A stretch of DNA of 64,000 bases from an uncultured Persicobacter sp. (GCA_947498325.1 CANMKE010000010.1:1-64000); one strand, 5' to 3'; numbered from the stretch's first letter, positions 8,680 through 18,822 are shown. The notes: a model not told the origin generated them from the sequence alone. Made by a program: numbers and translations.

Positions 8680-10890
8680 TTATAAATATGGATTTTCATT
8701 AGAAACATGAAAAGAAACGTTAGGGAAAATTGAAAGTCCTAACTGCTCTCCATAGGCTAAATCGAAATAATCGATTCTGATTTTATATAGCCCCTTTTTT
8801 AGCAATAGTGATTTCTCCTTATGTATTGGCGCATGCACCCCATCATTATCAATCACTAATTGATCATTGATATAAAGCATCGACCCATCATCAGAAGTCA
8901 GCAAAAATTTATGTATTCCAGAAGCATTCACTTTAATGTACCCTTCGTATCGTAACACAAATGCATCTTTACGAACAATATTAGGAATCTCGATTTTACT
9001 GCTTGTAGTTACCCATTTTCGGTTTTTAGGCTCATAGTCTTTAAGAGAACTAATCGAATCTGTATAGTAACTACACTCAAGACCTGGCTTTAGACTATAT
9101 TGTGCCACCGAAACAGGGCGCGAAAAATACTTCAGCTTATGGAATTCATAATTCAATGTGTCACTATACATTGAGGGATTACCCTTTAGTTTAGCAAATA
9201 CCTGTATATTGTTTGTAGTCTTTAAATTAATTGGTGTACGATAGCGGGAAAATGACTTTTTCCCACCAATTCGATAGAAAATTTCTGCGCCAGGATAAAT
9301 ATTTTGCAGAGCTACCGCTATAGTATTCTGGAAATATATGGGCGATAAATCATTCCCTCGTCCTCGTACTGTTGGAGGTGCTATAAATGGCTGAATTCCT
9401 TTTTGTTGTAAATAGGGCAATTCATTGGCGATATTATTCATGAAGGAATAACTTAAGCGACCTTTTGCGCCATTCCAGCATTTTTCGGCAAAAGGCAATA
9501 AACGAGGGAACAACATTTTATAAGCTTTTTCTGGTGTTCGAACGTACTCTGTCCATAGGCAGGCTTCTAAGCCTAAAATATTCTCCGACCCTTCCGGTTG
9601 TGTAAAAGCAAATAGATCTTTCAAAGTAATGATACCTTTTTCGGATTGCTCCTCTATTGCTGCATTAAATTGATATTTATTAAAATAGAATAGATCACTA
9701 TTACAAATAACTGCTTTATAATCATTGTCGATAACTTGTTTTACAGCACTGCTATCCTGCCAAGCGGTAATTAGAAAGTCTTTCATTTCACCACCATTTG
9801 TTACCTCATCCCAAGCCAAAGGCTGTTTTCCCATTTCATTTACTTTTCGGCCTGCATTTTCCATAAAATAGGTATACAAATCATCACTATCATTTATATT
9901 ATGATCATGCATAAATGTTTGGCATTTAGGGCAATCATCCCATGATGAATGCTTGGTTTCATCACCGCCAATATGAATATATTTTGAAGGAAAAAGCGCA
10001 CTTACCTCCTCAATTACATCTGCGATAAAATCCTGCACCTCAGGATTTCCTGCGCAGAAAGGGTCCGAAAATTCAAAAGATTTATAAGGGTCTTTTTCAA
10101 AAGATTTCCCCTTACATGAAAACGAAGGGAAAGCCCAAAATACCGAAGCACAATGGCCTGGCATTTCAATCTCAGGAATAATTTCAACCTCACGTTCAAG
10201 TCCATATGCCACAAGTGCTTTGATATCCTCTTGAGAATAATATCCCCCATAAACATCCGTTTCAGGAGTACTGGCTGATACCGCATTTGGAAAGAAAGTC
10301 CATTGATCCGTATTTTCTCGAAATGCTGCTTTTTCCGTTAATAGAGGGTACTTTTTAATTTCCAGTCGCCATGCTTGGTCATCGGTAAGATGAAGATGTA
10401 ACTTGTTCAATTTATATTGCGACATTAAGTCAATGTATTCTTTAATAAAAGAAACTGGGAAAAAATGACGCGCAACATCCAAATGAAGGCCTCTCCATTG
10501 GTAAAAAGGATGATCGACAAGCTTCCCACATGATATTACTGGCTGTCGCTGAAGTTGTTGAATACTTTGAAATGCATAGAAAGCCCCTGAAGGATCAGCA
10601 CAATACACTTCAATCGTCGCATTTTTTATTTCAATTTCATATCCTTGACCCTTGATATCAGCTTTATAGGTATAAAGAATAGTGGGCTTTTTCCCTGCAC
10701 TTGGAGATACTGGTATAATTAAAGGGGAAATATCAAAAGGAAGTGTACTTTGATAAGTAGGCTTTTCAGGCCAATGAAATTCGCCAGTAGATTGAACGCC
10801 ATGAATGGAGGGAATGGATTGCCATTGTGCAAAGGCTGTAGCATAACTCAAGTTAAAAATTAATATGAGCCAAAGAAAAGGTGTTTTCAT
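8680..10890 (-). CDS. GH20 beta-N-acetylhexosaminidase with C-terminal PA14 domain
   Basis: A 736-residue exported enzyme that removes terminal beta-linked GlcNAc or GalNAc. The chosen start at 10890 gives a clean signal peptide (MKTPFLWLILIFNLSYATAF-A); the frame stays open upstream to 10968, but a terminator hairpin of the next gene lies in that extension. Domains in order: a GH20b-type N-terminal domain; the TIM barrel with the HIGGDE motif containing the catalytic Asp310-Glu311 pair of substrate-assisted catalysis; a chitobiase C-terminal-like domain; and a PA14 domain (about the last 140 residues, with LLTSDDGSMLYIND). PA14 domains often bind glycans. It follows the GH2 gene on the same strand but is separated from it by a terminator. 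Confidence 0.93.
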   Translation of the reverse strand: MKTPFLWLILIFNLSYATAFAQWQSIPSIHGVQSTGEFHWPEKPTYQSTLPFDISPLIIPVSPSAGKKPTILYTYKADIKGQGYEIEIKNATIEVYCADPSGAFYAFQSIQQLQRQPVISCGKLVDHPFYQWRGLHLDVARHFFPVSFIKEYIDLMSQYKLNKLHLHLTDDQAWRLEIKKYPLLTEKAAFRENTDQWTFFPNAVSASTPETDVYGGYYSQEDIKALVAYGLEREVEIIPEIEMPGHCASVFWAFPSFSCKGKSFEKDPYKSFEFSDPFCAGNPEVQDFIADVIEEVSALFPSKYIHIGGDETKHSSWDDCPKCQTFMHDHNINDSDDLYTYFMENAGRKVNEMGKQPLAWDEVTNGGEMKDFLITAWQDSSAVKQVIDNDYKAVICNSDLFYFNKYQFNAAIEEQSEKGIITLKDLFAFTQPEGSENILGLEACLWTEYVRTPEKAYKMLFPRLLPFAEKCWNGAKGRLSYSFMNNIANELPYLQQKGIQPFIAPPTVRGRGNDLSPIYFQNTIAVALQNIYPGAEIFYRIGGKKSFSRYRTPINLKTTNNIQVFAKLKGNPSMYSDTLNYEFHKLKYFSRPVSVAQYSLKPGLECSYYTDSISSLKDYEPKNRKWVTTSSKIEIPNIVRKDAFVLRYEGYIKVNASGIHKFLLTSDDGSMLYINDQLVIDNDGVHAPIHKEKSLLLKKGLYKIRIDYFDLAYGEQLGLSIFPNVSFHVSNENPYL

Positions 10891-10944
10891 AAAAAATGTA
10901 AAGAAAAATATAACATTTAAAGATATACATATTTTTCTTTTATC

Positions 10945-10981
10945 ACAAAAACAGCCCTTAAAGAACAAACTTTAAGGGCTG
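10945..10981 (-). terminator. Terminator of the GH2 gene
   Basis: Inverted repeat AGCCCTTAAA / TTTAAGGGCT (10953-10980) with an eight-base loop, followed on the minus strand by GTTTTTGTG. It lies just beyond the GH2 stop codon at 11005 and supports placing the GH20 start downstream at 10890. Confidence 0.8.
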
Positions 10982-11004
10982 GGAAATAGATATCTAATTA
11001 CATT

Positions 11005-14000
11005 TTAATCTTGAGGTATTTCACTTATTGTTTTAGGATAATTCTTGTAAAGTAAATTCAGAGCATTTACTAATATTTGCTTGGCAAATGCTTTACTGAT
11101 CCGCTCATCTTCTGGCTTGGCAATATTACCCAAACCGTAGAAATTGTGAACGACAATTGTTCCGTTTCCAACTTTTACAGAGAAGGATGCCGCACCAATA
11201 TTTCGGTTGTGATCTCTGGCATAACCAGCATCAACGGCAATATTTTTTCCGCTGATGATCATCCCGTTGGCATCCACTGCCCCGATTTGATAATCCCCTG
11301 CAAAAGCAGTGTTCTGAGGCAAACCTTTAAAGAGGTCGGATGTCTTAGTGAAGATCCATGATCCCATCCACGCTTGCAAGGCATTTCCGACCTGACCGTC
11401 GAATGTCAGCGCCTGCTCATCTTCCAAAATTTGTCCGTAGGTCACTACTGCACCGGCATTCAGAGGCATCATCAGCATTTGCGTTCCTGCTTTTATTTTG
11501 GCAAATAGCGAAGGTATATCAATATGATATTCAACACCTTCCGCATTGAAATCCAAGGAAGGAACGAAGGCTGTCTGCTCCACATACTGCTGCCATTTCA
11601 ATCCTTTCACATCAGTATAAGCCTCACCTCCAAGGTTGAACGCCTGTGTTTTTCCGTTAGCATCCACCACTTTGAAAGCACACATTTTCGCCATATTACA
11701 GCTGATGCGTGGGATATTAATCACCAATTTTCCATCAACGATATTGGCTTTGTATTCACGGTCAATCGCTTGGGCAAATCCACCTTCGGTGAAAAGGTCA
11801 AAATCATGCTCGACGACCTTGCCGTTCAATGCCACATCGAACATTCTTGTTTTGGGAGCATTACAATATACCTCAGCATATTTCAGCGTAACATCAGCCT
11901 GTCCGTTTGCCAAGCCCTCAACGGTGAAAGTCATATCAAGGGTATCGCCATAGACCTCTGTCTGATACAAATAATCATCTCCCGTTCCTTCGATTGGCGT
12001 AGGCACTTTCACTCCTCTGGCTTCTCCCCCGATCAGAATTTCATCACTCAAAATCAATAAGTCATACTGATTTTTTGGCTGATAATATTCAGCATCCATT
12101 CCAACTTGATCGAGAATATATGCCTTCAGACTTGGGTTATTTCCCACAATCCCTACCCTGTAGTGCTTCGGGTTGAAGTTAATTTTTGAATCAAGGATAG
12201 TCAGCTTTTCATTCGCAACAGCAGTTGTTGGCAATCCGCTGATTTCCAGTGAAAGCTCATATTTTCCTTCCGTCAAGGTTGCAGGCAATGCCATTTGCTT
12301 GGCAATCGGATAGACAAATTTATTCTTTTTGAAGGATGGTACAGAAAAATCCATGCTCCATACCACCTTGTTGGATTTGCGCAAAACAAGTTTCGCCTGC
12401 TTGGCGTGTGCCTGATGCGATTCATTGACCAAATACAAATCAGCCAAGAACTGCTCACCAGCCTGCACTGCCTGATGATTCAGGCGGATGGTCGAACGCA
12501 AAGCCTGTACCCGATTGGCAACCAAGGATGGGTCCGACTTGTGGCGTCGTTGATTGTCCACCAAACCAGAGTGGTTTTCGATCGCTGTACTTTCCCAACC
12601 ATTCATGATGAATCCATCGTTCTCATCAGACAGTTTTGCCGTCTCAATAACCTTACCCCAGAACTCATAGCTTTTGCGACCAATGGCTTTGAACAACTCG
12701 CCGGCATCGGCATAAGCACCTTCAAATCCCCACTTTTTGATGAAGTCACCGTAGGCTTTGTTCATCTCCTGCTGATCAATCAAATCATAACTTTTTCCGC
12801 CATGTTCATTGATGTATTCAATCATCATCTTGGCGTTGTCCGGCGTAGCAGCACCCAACATTTCACCCCAAACCACAATCTGATCTTTGATTTCCGTACG
12901 GTGTGTAAATTCGTTGTCTGACTTATAAAGTTCGTCTTTCCAGACGCCAGGGCCACCAACGGTATGCTCATCAATCCAGCCACCAAAACCATCTCCCTTG
13001 TCATAAATCGGTGCTTCGGTATAAGGCAAGAAGGTTACCTGTCCTTCAGGATTTACTCCTGATTTCAGGGTAATCACCCGGCTTGGATCCTCTTGTTGCA
13101 TTCTTCTGAGTACATGCCAGATTCGAGGATTTGCCAAATCAAAAGTGACCTCATTTTGCAGGTTATAAGCAACCAAAGACGGATGACTTCTTGCATCACG
13201 GATCATCTGAATGATTTTTGCCTCCATGTATTTTTGAGCAAAGGTTTCCGCTTCTCCGTCTTTACCCCAAACATCGATGGCATGTGATGCAGGAATCACG
13301 CCCTCCCAGTCCAGTTTATAATCATTTTGCAAAGCCGTACGGCCACCACCGGGCTCCATCATGCGAAGCAGTCCGAGTGAATCCTGTAAATCAAAAACTT
13401 CTTTGCGTCCAATATTTCGATGGAAATGAAGACAGTTCATCCCCAGATTTTTTGCTGCCATTACTTCTTTTTTCGCCAACTCATGCGATGGGAACAGGCC
13501 ATTTAACCCCCAGTAGCCCCAAGAGATCGCACTCAATAAACGGACGCGCTGATGGTTCAGGCTCAAATAAGCATCTTTGCCAATTCCTTCGGCATTGAAC
13601 CAACGGAAACCGAAGGTCTGTGTGCGGTATGCGAGTTTGGATTTTTTAGCCTTGAATTGCGCTTTCACCTGATACAGGTTGGGATCTTCAAGGGTCCACA
13701 TTTTAGCTCCTTCCAATTGACAAGCCTCTTTGATCGTTGTCGTTTGCTGTGGGTCTATGGTAATTTTATCACTCTTGAAAGCTTTTACCGCTTTTCCATG
13801 CTGATCAAAAACGGTATATTCTATTGCTCCCTTAATCGCTTTATCCGTATCATTATGTAAAGCAGCATAAACATCCACCTTATCCAAATCAGAAGTATTC
13901 AGCACATAAAGATCCTGCATTTGAATGTTTTTGTCCTGCACTTCGATGCTCATACCTCGGTCAATCCCTCCGAAGCCATGCGAACGGTGGAAAGAATATT

Positions 14001-14625
14001 TCCCCCACTGCAAGAAAATTGGGTCGATCCAATCCATCTGACCACCCGGGTTGGTGATCCGAATGTCCAGTTCATTATTTTGTCCGGCGATAAATGCTTT
14101 GCTCAAATCACACTGAAAGGAAGTCTCACTGATGATATTATATCCCACCAACTGATGATTTAAATATACTTCAGCACGCAAACGCGCACCACGGATATTC
14201 AGCATCAGTTTTTTGCCTTTGGCACTTTTAGGGATAAACACGGATTTTGACCACCAGGAAACACCCAGATAACGACCGTCCTTTACCTGCTTGTCTTCGG
14301 TCTCAAAACCATAGGCATCCTCGTAGGCTTTGAGCCCATTGGTCCCCCAGAAATGCTGTTCAACGGTTGTTGGCAGACTCACTTCCACTGCTTCCTTTTG
14401 TTGATTCAGCGCTGCCCAACCGCAAGTTGGCGCATTTACGGGCAGCTCATCAATGTTGAAAGTGTTGGGTAAAAACAGGTCATCATTTTCCCATGCTGCG
14501 GTCTTATCAGGCCACAATCGCCATTGACTGTCCCCGATCTCGATTTGCTCCTGGGCAAAAGTGAGTGAGGTTTGGAAACACAACAACGTCAGTAAAAAAA
14601 GTAATTTATTTGCGCTCATATCCAT
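11005..14625 (-). CDS. Exported GH2-family glycoside hydrolase (large, 1206 residues)
   Basis: The protein starts with a signal peptide (cleaved after about residue 24). A jelly-roll sugar-binding domain (about 100-230, with RGARLRAEVYLN), an Ig-like GH2 domain and a TIM barrel follow. The likely acid/base is Glu492 in NLQNE and the nucleophile Glu588 in VVWGE, in GH2 order and roughly GH2 spacing. GH2 enzymes act on beta-galactosides, beta-glucuronides, beta-mannosides and others; nothing here decides which. The C-terminal 450 residues are additional beta-rich modules, making it longer than typical beta-galactosidases. The codon-3 Met (14619) is an equally good start. With the GH20 and sulfatase genes nearby, a sulfated amino-sugar glycan is a reasonable inferred target. 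Confidence 0.88.
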   Translation of the reverse strand: MDMSANKLLFLLTLLCFQTSLTFAQEQIEIGDSQWRLWPDKTAAWENDDLFLPNTFNIDELPVNAPTCGWAALNQQKEAVEVSLPTTVEQHFWGTNGLKAYEDAYGFETEDKQVKDGRYLGVSWWSKSVFIPKSAKGKKLMLNIRGARLRAEVYLNHQLVGYNIISETSFQCDLSKAFIAGQNNELDIRITNPGGQMDWIDPIFLQWGKYSFHRSHGFGGIDRGMSIEVQDKNIQMQDLYVLNTSDLDKVDVYAALHNDTDKAIKGAIEYTVFDQHGKAVKAFKSDKITIDPQQTTTIKEACQLEGAKMWTLEDPNLYQVKAQFKAKKSKLAYRTQTFGFRWFNAEGIGKDAYLSLNHQRVRLLSAISWGYWGLNGLFPSHELAKKEVMAAKNLGMNCLHFHRNIGRKEVFDLQDSLGLLRMMEPGGGRTALQNDYKLDWEGVIPASHAIDVWGKDGEAETFAQKYMEAKIIQMIRDARSHPSLVAYNLQNEVTFDLANPRIWHVLRRMQQEDPSRVITLKSGVNPEGQVTFLPYTEAPIYDKGDGFGGWIDEHTVGGPGVWKDELYKSDNEFTHRTEIKDQIVVWGEMLGAATPDNAKMMIEYINEHGGKSYDLIDQQEMNKAYGDFIKKWGFEGAYADAGELFKAIGRKSYEFWGKVIETAKLSDENDGFIMNGWESTAIENHSGLVDNQRRHKSDPSLVANRVQALRSTIRLNHQAVQAGEQFLADLYLVNESHQAHAKQAKLVLRKSNKVVWSMDFSVPSFKKNKFVYPIAKQMALPATLTEGKYELSLEISGLPTTAVANEKLTILDSKINFNPKHYRVGIVGNNPSLKAYILDQVGMDAEYYQPKNQYDLLILSDEILIGGEARGVKVPTPIEGTGDDYLYQTEVYGDTLDMTFTVEGLANGQADVTLKYAEVYCNAPKTRMFDVALNGKVVEHDFDLFTEGGFAQAIDREYKANIVDGKLVINIPRISCNMAKMCAFKVVDANGKTQAFNLGGEAYTDVKGLKWQQYVEQTAFVPSLDFNAEGVEYHIDIPSLFAKIKAGTQMLMMPLNAGAVVTYGQILEDEQALTFDGQVGNALQAWMGSWIFTKTSDLFKGLPQNTAFAGDYQIGAVDANGMIISGKNIAVDAGYARDHNRNIGAASFSVKVGNGTIVVHNFYGLGNIAKPEDERISKAFAKQILVNALNLLYKNYPKTISEIPQD

Positions 14626-14747
14626 AAAAAATAATTGAATTCAAAATTGATCATCCGCCAACAGATAAAGGCTGAAATTTGATTTAAAAAAGATAAAAAG
14701 CGTTCAGCAAGCGAAGCCCTGTCAATTTGTAAAATCGGTACATCATA

Positions 14748-14793
14748 AAAAAAGGTATCCTACCCCCTTTGATTAGGGGATAAAATACCTTTA
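14748..14793 (-). terminator. Terminator of the glycyl radical enzyme operon
   Basis: On the minus strand, AAAGGTATTTTATCCCC pairs with GGGGTAGGATACCTTT across a short loop (with a small mismatch) and runs into seven T residues. It lies about 25 bases after the activase stop. Confidence 0.8.
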
Positions 14794-14817
14794 ATCATGT
14801 ATAAATAGTTGTTTTGG

Positions 14818-15726
14818 CTATTTTCCGATGGTAAAATCCTTCTGACAATGACTTTTCAGCAATTGGGCATAACGATCCTTATCCTCCTGAGTCGGCACCC
14901 GATAATGGTCCTGCCCGGGGACGGCTTCAATCAGCTGTTCTGCCTTGTTGATGCCCATCGCATGGTAAGGCAAAATATCAACCGTTTTGACCGCCGGAAG
15001 GGAGTTGGCCAAATCAGAAAGGGCCTTGAAGTCCTGATCCGAATCATTGAAATCTGGGATCGTCGGGCAACGCAAAACGATCGGGCAATCCTGCTGACCA
15101 AGCCACTGAAGGTTAGACAAAATCGTTTCGTTGGAAACACCTGTCGCTTCTTTGTGTTTTGACGCATCCAGTGATTTAATATCAAAATGAATCCGGGAAA
15201 TATAAGGGAGAATCTTCTTGAAATTCCCCAAAGATGACTGCCCACTTGTGTCCAAACAAACTGCAATGCCCAAGGCGCTCAAGCGTTGGCAGGCTTCCAA
15301 TAAAAATGGAAACTGACTCATGGGTTCACCGCCAGAAAAAGTAACACCGCCATCGGAGTTTTTATAATAATCGACATCCTTCAGTAATACCTCCATTACT
15401 TCCTCTATCGGCTGATGGTTACCCCAAATTTTGATCACATCCTTGGGGCAGGCCTCAACACAATGGCCATCAAGTTGGCAACTCGACAGATCAAATTCAT
15501 GCTTCCCCTCGACAATGCTATGCGCCTGTCGCTCGCAGGCCGAAGCACAGGCTCCGCAACTGACGCATTTGTCAAAGGCAATACTGATGCCCTGCCCCAT
15601 CTTTTGGGATTCGGGGTTATGGCACCATTTGCACGATAAGGGGCATCCTTTCAGAAACACGGTGGTTCTGATGCCGGGCCCATTGGTGAGCGAGAAACGC
15701 TGAATATCAAAAACGACCGCCTCCAT
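14818..15726 (-). CDS. Glycyl radical enzyme activating enzyme (radical SAM)
   Basis: A 302-residue radical SAM protein that would install the glycyl radical on the enzyme encoded just upstream, using SAM and a [4Fe-4S] cluster. The start at 15726 is chosen because family similarity begins there (VVFDIQRFSLTNGPGIRT); the frame remains open upstream to 15816. The SAM cluster cysteines are C28-x3-C32-x2-C35. A ferredoxin-like insert follows with C54, C57, C60 and C64, then C83, C89 and C93, which is one Cys short of a textbook second cluster. Such inserts mark activases of the glycerol/choline dehydratase class rather than classic pyruvate formate-lyase activase. Only four bases separate it from the glycyl radical enzyme stop. 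Confidence 0.93.
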   Translation of the reverse strand: MEAVVFDIQRFSLTNGPGIRTTVFLKGCPLSCKWCHNPESQKMGQGISIAFDKCVSCGACASACERQAHSIVEGKHEFDLSSCQLDGHCVEACPKDVIKIWGNHQPIEEVMEVLLKDVDYYKNSDGGVTFSGGEPMSQFPFLLEACQRLSALGIAVCLDTSGQSSLGNFKKILPYISRIHFDIKSLDASKHKEATGVSNETILSNLQWLGQQDCPIVLRCPTIPDFNDSDQDFKALSDLANSLPAVKTVDILPYHAMGINKAEQLIEAVPGQDHYRVPTQEDKDRYAQLLKSHCQKDFTIGK

Positions 15727-15730
15727 TTGA

Positions 15731-17944
15731 TCAATACAAAGTACGGTGAAGGATTTCCTGCTGAACGTCAGGCGCCAGGTCAATGAACCTTGAACTGAAT
15801 CCGCCCACACGCACAATCAGGTTCGGGTAATCCTGTGGGCGTTCGATCGCTCCCTGCAAATCTTCCTTACCCAATACAGAAATCATTGCCTGCGATCCGC
15901 CATTTTCGAAATAGGTATTCAACAGTGCTTTGGTCACCAAACGACGCTCATTAAACATCTCCTTGGAGAACTTCATATTTTGTACCGAGCCCGCATGAAT
16001 ATCAATCGCTGGCTTGATCAAGGAATTCAAAACCGCCGTGATGCCGTTTTTATCTTGCCCACTTTGCGGATTATTGGCATTGGCCATATGTTCTCCATCC
16101 TTTCTGCCATCGGGTGTCGCTCCGGTATGACGACCCAAGATGGTATTGGCGTGGTTGTTAATATTTACCACCAAATAGGAATCCAGGCCTACTTTTGGTC
16201 CTTGCTCACGAACAAAGTTACAGACATGGTTGTGCACATTGATCAGCATTTCATCGGCTTCCTCGATGTCATTTCCATATTTAGGAACATTCAAAAAGGC
16301 TTTTTGCGCCGAGGGATTCTGCTCATAGTTCGATGCCATCAACTCCATCACCTGCTCACCCGTGAATTTTTTCTGCTCAAATACCAGTTGTTTGATCGCC
16401 AAAAGGCTGTCGGCCGCATTGGTATTGCCATAGGTTTCGATCGTTCCGCCCAAATGACGAAGCCCGCCGGCAAAAATCGGCTTCGCACGACCAATACAAT
16501 CATCGAACAAAGCGGAGTACATCAAAAATCCTGCTTCCTGCCCGACCACATCATACTCTATTTTCTGCTGCTTCGCCAATGCGGTAACATACCGTTCAAC
16601 AACCGCCTTGTAGTTTTGCTCAAACTCTTCGAATGTTTCTACTTCGGCCAGCGTTTTGCACTCCACGCCCATGATATTTTTCAGGCGCAAATCATAACCG
16701 CCATACAGACAGACTTCCACCGCTTTGGCCAAATTAATCACCCCATTTGGCGTACCGAAACTGCGATGGTTCAATACATATTCACCGCACCCATAAGGCA
16801 AATAATGTTCGGCTTCTTCCATCGAAACCCCGAAAGCTTTTGAGACGGCGGGGATGTTCACCTGGTCATTGTACAACATCGGGAACGAACAGCCCTCACC
16901 GATGGCCTCCAGCGCATCCTCATATAAAGTCGGATCTTGCCCTACATCAAATCGTAGCGTCAATTGCGGCAAAACACCTGCCACATTTCTTGAAGCCTGA
17001 ATCGCCAATTTAGCAAAACAGTCGGCATTTTCAGGGTTACGGCGACCACGCCCGCCAATGATGACACGCCCATCGAAAATGGTATTGCGGAAGATGATCA
17101 GGCGCCAAAGGCTTTCAATATAGCTAATGGCCTCCTGCTCAGAGATAACACCATTATCCAAGTCAGAAGCTAGCAAATCCCCCAAGTAGATGTCCATGCG
17201 GGAATAGTTGAAAGCCCCGGACATCATGCTCCAAAGTTGCACCAGCTGAATACCCTCATAGAAGGATTGTGGTTTTTGATTCGCTACGCTTCGAAGTGCC
17301 TTGCTCATTTTATCACCTGCAGGGTGGTTGAGTGTATCGATATGGTCGGCATATTTTTCCGCTGTTTCCGATACCACATTCAACATCGAAAGCATGCCTT
17401 TCAAAAAAGCTACCTTCTCTGCATCACCTGAATATTCATTCATCCGATCCAACACCTCATCTTTCAGCCCAGGCAAACCTTTGCTGATCAATGCGTCGTA
17501 ATTCTGATGCGCCCCTGCCATACGGTACAAAGGAAAACCAACACCCGATTCATGAAACCAATTGTCTGAAGGCAAAACTTCGGCAACATCCGCAGGATAA
17601 GCCTGGCGGGTATTGTAGGTAGTGGTTTTGTCTTTCCAATAACTTTTCAGCTTGGCGATGCGCTTCAGATCCTCAAAATCAAGGGTATGCTCCTGCTCAA
17701 ACTCTTCCCACATTTCCTCCATACAGTGATAGCCCAAGCCACCTTCTTGAGGAAAAAATCCTATTGGCAACAGTTTCACCCTTCCCCATATCAGATCCTC
17801 AGCCTCAGGGTCCAGAAAAATCGCCGGAAACTGAAGCTTCAAATATTCTATTTCTAATTGGTATCTATCGGTATTGAACAAAGCCTGATGACGTTCGGTC
17901 ATCGCTTCCATCAGGCTTAATTTTTCCTTTGCATTCTTCATCAT
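15731..17944 (-). CDS. Glycyl radical enzyme of unknown substrate (dehydratase/lyase type)
   Basis: A 737-residue cytoplasmic enzyme of the PFL/glycerol dehydratase superfamily. The C-terminal radical loop RVGGFSSRF carries the predicted glycyl radical at Gly715. The active-site thiyl loop reads PYGCGEY, giving Cys386 and Glu388. A Cys-x-Glu pair is what eliminating members (glycerol and diol dehydratases, choline lyase) use, in contrast to the Cys-Cys of pyruvate formate-lyase. The middle residue is Gly where those enzymes usually have Val, and the downstream residues do not match a subgroup I recognise. It is cotranscribed with an oxygenase upstream and its own activase downstream. The substrate is unknown; a sugar-derived polyol or acid is an inference from neighbours. 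The enzyme should be destroyed by O2 once activated. Confidence 0.9.
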   Translation of the reverse strand: MMKNAKEKLSLMEAMTERHQALFNTDRYQLEIEYLKLQFPAIFLDPEAEDLIWGRVKLLPIGFFPQEGGLGYHCMEEMWEEFEQEHTLDFEDLKRIAKLKSYWKDKTTTYNTRQAYPADVAEVLPSDNWFHESGVGFPLYRMAGAHQNYDALISKGLPGLKDEVLDRMNEYSGDAEKVAFLKGMLSMLNVVSETAEKYADHIDTLNHPAGDKMSKALRSVANQKPQSFYEGIQLVQLWSMMSGAFNYSRMDIYLGDLLASDLDNGVISEQEAISYIESLWRLIIFRNTIFDGRVIIGGRGRRNPENADCFAKLAIQASRNVAGVLPQLTLRFDVGQDPTLYEDALEAIGEGCSFPMLYNDQVNIPAVSKAFGVSMEEAEHYLPYGCGEYVLNHRSFGTPNGVINLAKAVEVCLYGGYDLRLKNIMGVECKTLAEVETFEEFEQNYKAVVERYVTALAKQQKIEYDVVGQEAGFLMYSALFDDCIGRAKPIFAGGLRHLGGTIETYGNTNAADSLLAIKQLVFEQKKFTGEQVMELMASNYEQNPSAQKAFLNVPKYGNDIEEADEMLINVHNHVCNFVREQGPKVGLDSYLVVNINNHANTILGRHTGATPDGRKDGEHMANANNPQSGQDKNGITAVLNSLIKPAIDIHAGSVQNMKFSKEMFNERRLVTKALLNTYFENGGSQAMISVLGKEDLQGAIERPQDYPNLIVRVGGFSSRFIDLAPDVQQEILHRTLY

Positions 17945-17956
17945 CTCTCTAAAAAA

Positions 17957-18712
17957 TTATTTGTATATCAGTGGATTGTTTCCTTTGTTTTCGCCTCTAC
18001 AATGCCACATTTTATGACCCTCCGCTTTTGGGTGATCATGATTATAAGCTAAATCCAAGCTAAAATAGCGCATGGTGTAACCGCAACGTCTGTACTCCGA
18101 AGTATTTGCATTGGCACCATGTATAATTCGGCTGTCATGGAACGAACATTCGTTTTGTCCTAATTCGAACCAAACCACCTTCGATAATTCCTCTTCGCTC
18201 AAAGGAATTTCTTCCTCAAAAACATTATTGGTATTATCCACTTTCTCATATTCCGAAAAACCATTCGCATGTGTACCCGGAATCACCCCCATACAGCCAT
18301 TGCCCTCAAAGGAGCGATCCAATGCCAGCCATACTGTTACAATGCCATCGAACTGATCAAATCGGCCTTCCCAATAAGCAGAATCTTCGTGCCACGGCGT
18401 ACGGCGTCCAGTTTTTGGTTCTTTACAGATAAAATGACTTGACCACAAGCCAATATTTGGGCCGATCAATTGTTCCACTTTATCAAGGACGGTATCAGAC
18501 AATAGAAATTCCAACAGGCGCGGGTCGTGAAAATGCGGGGTATCCAACTCATCGGGGCGTTTGTTGCCACGATCAGCCAAATGCTCTTCCATAATTCCGT
18601 GTAAGCGGTCAAACTCCTCCGCAGAAAATAATGGGCGATTATGCAATACATAACCGTTGTCCTGATAATTCTTTACTTCTACTGTTGATAGGTTGGTCAG
18701 TAATTGTTCCAT
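17957..18712 (-). CDS. Phytanoyl-CoA dioxygenase-like Fe(II)/2-oxoglutarate oxygenase
   Basis: A 251-residue cytoplasmic protein of the PhyH family. The facial triad is visible: H108-E-D110 in PWHED and the distal His198 in RIIHG, with Arg209 about ten residues later as the likely 2-oxoglutarate anchor. Bacterial PhyH proteins hydroxylate varied small molecules, so the human enzyme's substrate should not be assumed. It is the first gene of the operon, 12 bases before the glycyl radical enzyme, and divergent from an AraC regulator. An O2-requiring enzyme coupled to an O2-sensitive one is unusual. Confidence 0.88.
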   Translation of the reverse strand: MEQLLTNLSTVEVKNYQDNGYVLHNRPLFSAEEFDRLHGIMEEHLADRGNKRPDELDTPHFHDPRLLEFLLSDTVLDKVEQLIGPNIGLWSSHFICKEPKTGRRTPWHEDSAYWEGRFDQFDGIVTVWLALDRSFEGNGCMGVIPGTHANGFSEYEKVDNTNNVFEEEIPLSEEELSKVVWFELGQNECSFHDSRIIHGANANTSEYRRCGYTMRYFSLDLAYNHDHPKAEGHKMWHCRGENKGNNPLIYK

Positions 18713-18814
18713 GAGGTTTATTGGTTTATTTTGTTTGATGATTCAAAATTGAGCATAAAATCATCGTCGGTCTGCCACAGAATCGCTATATTTATGATAC
18801 TATATTGAATTTTT

Positions 18815-18822
18815 TACTTTTG
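18815..18822 (+). promoter_or_regulatory. Possible Bacteroidota -7 promoter element of the AraC gene
   Basis: TACTTTTG matches the TAnnTTTG -7 consensus of the Bacteroidota housekeeping sigma factor. It lies only nine bases before the AraC start codon, so if used, the transcript would be nearly leaderless. A clear TTTG -33 element was not seen. Confidence 0.35.
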
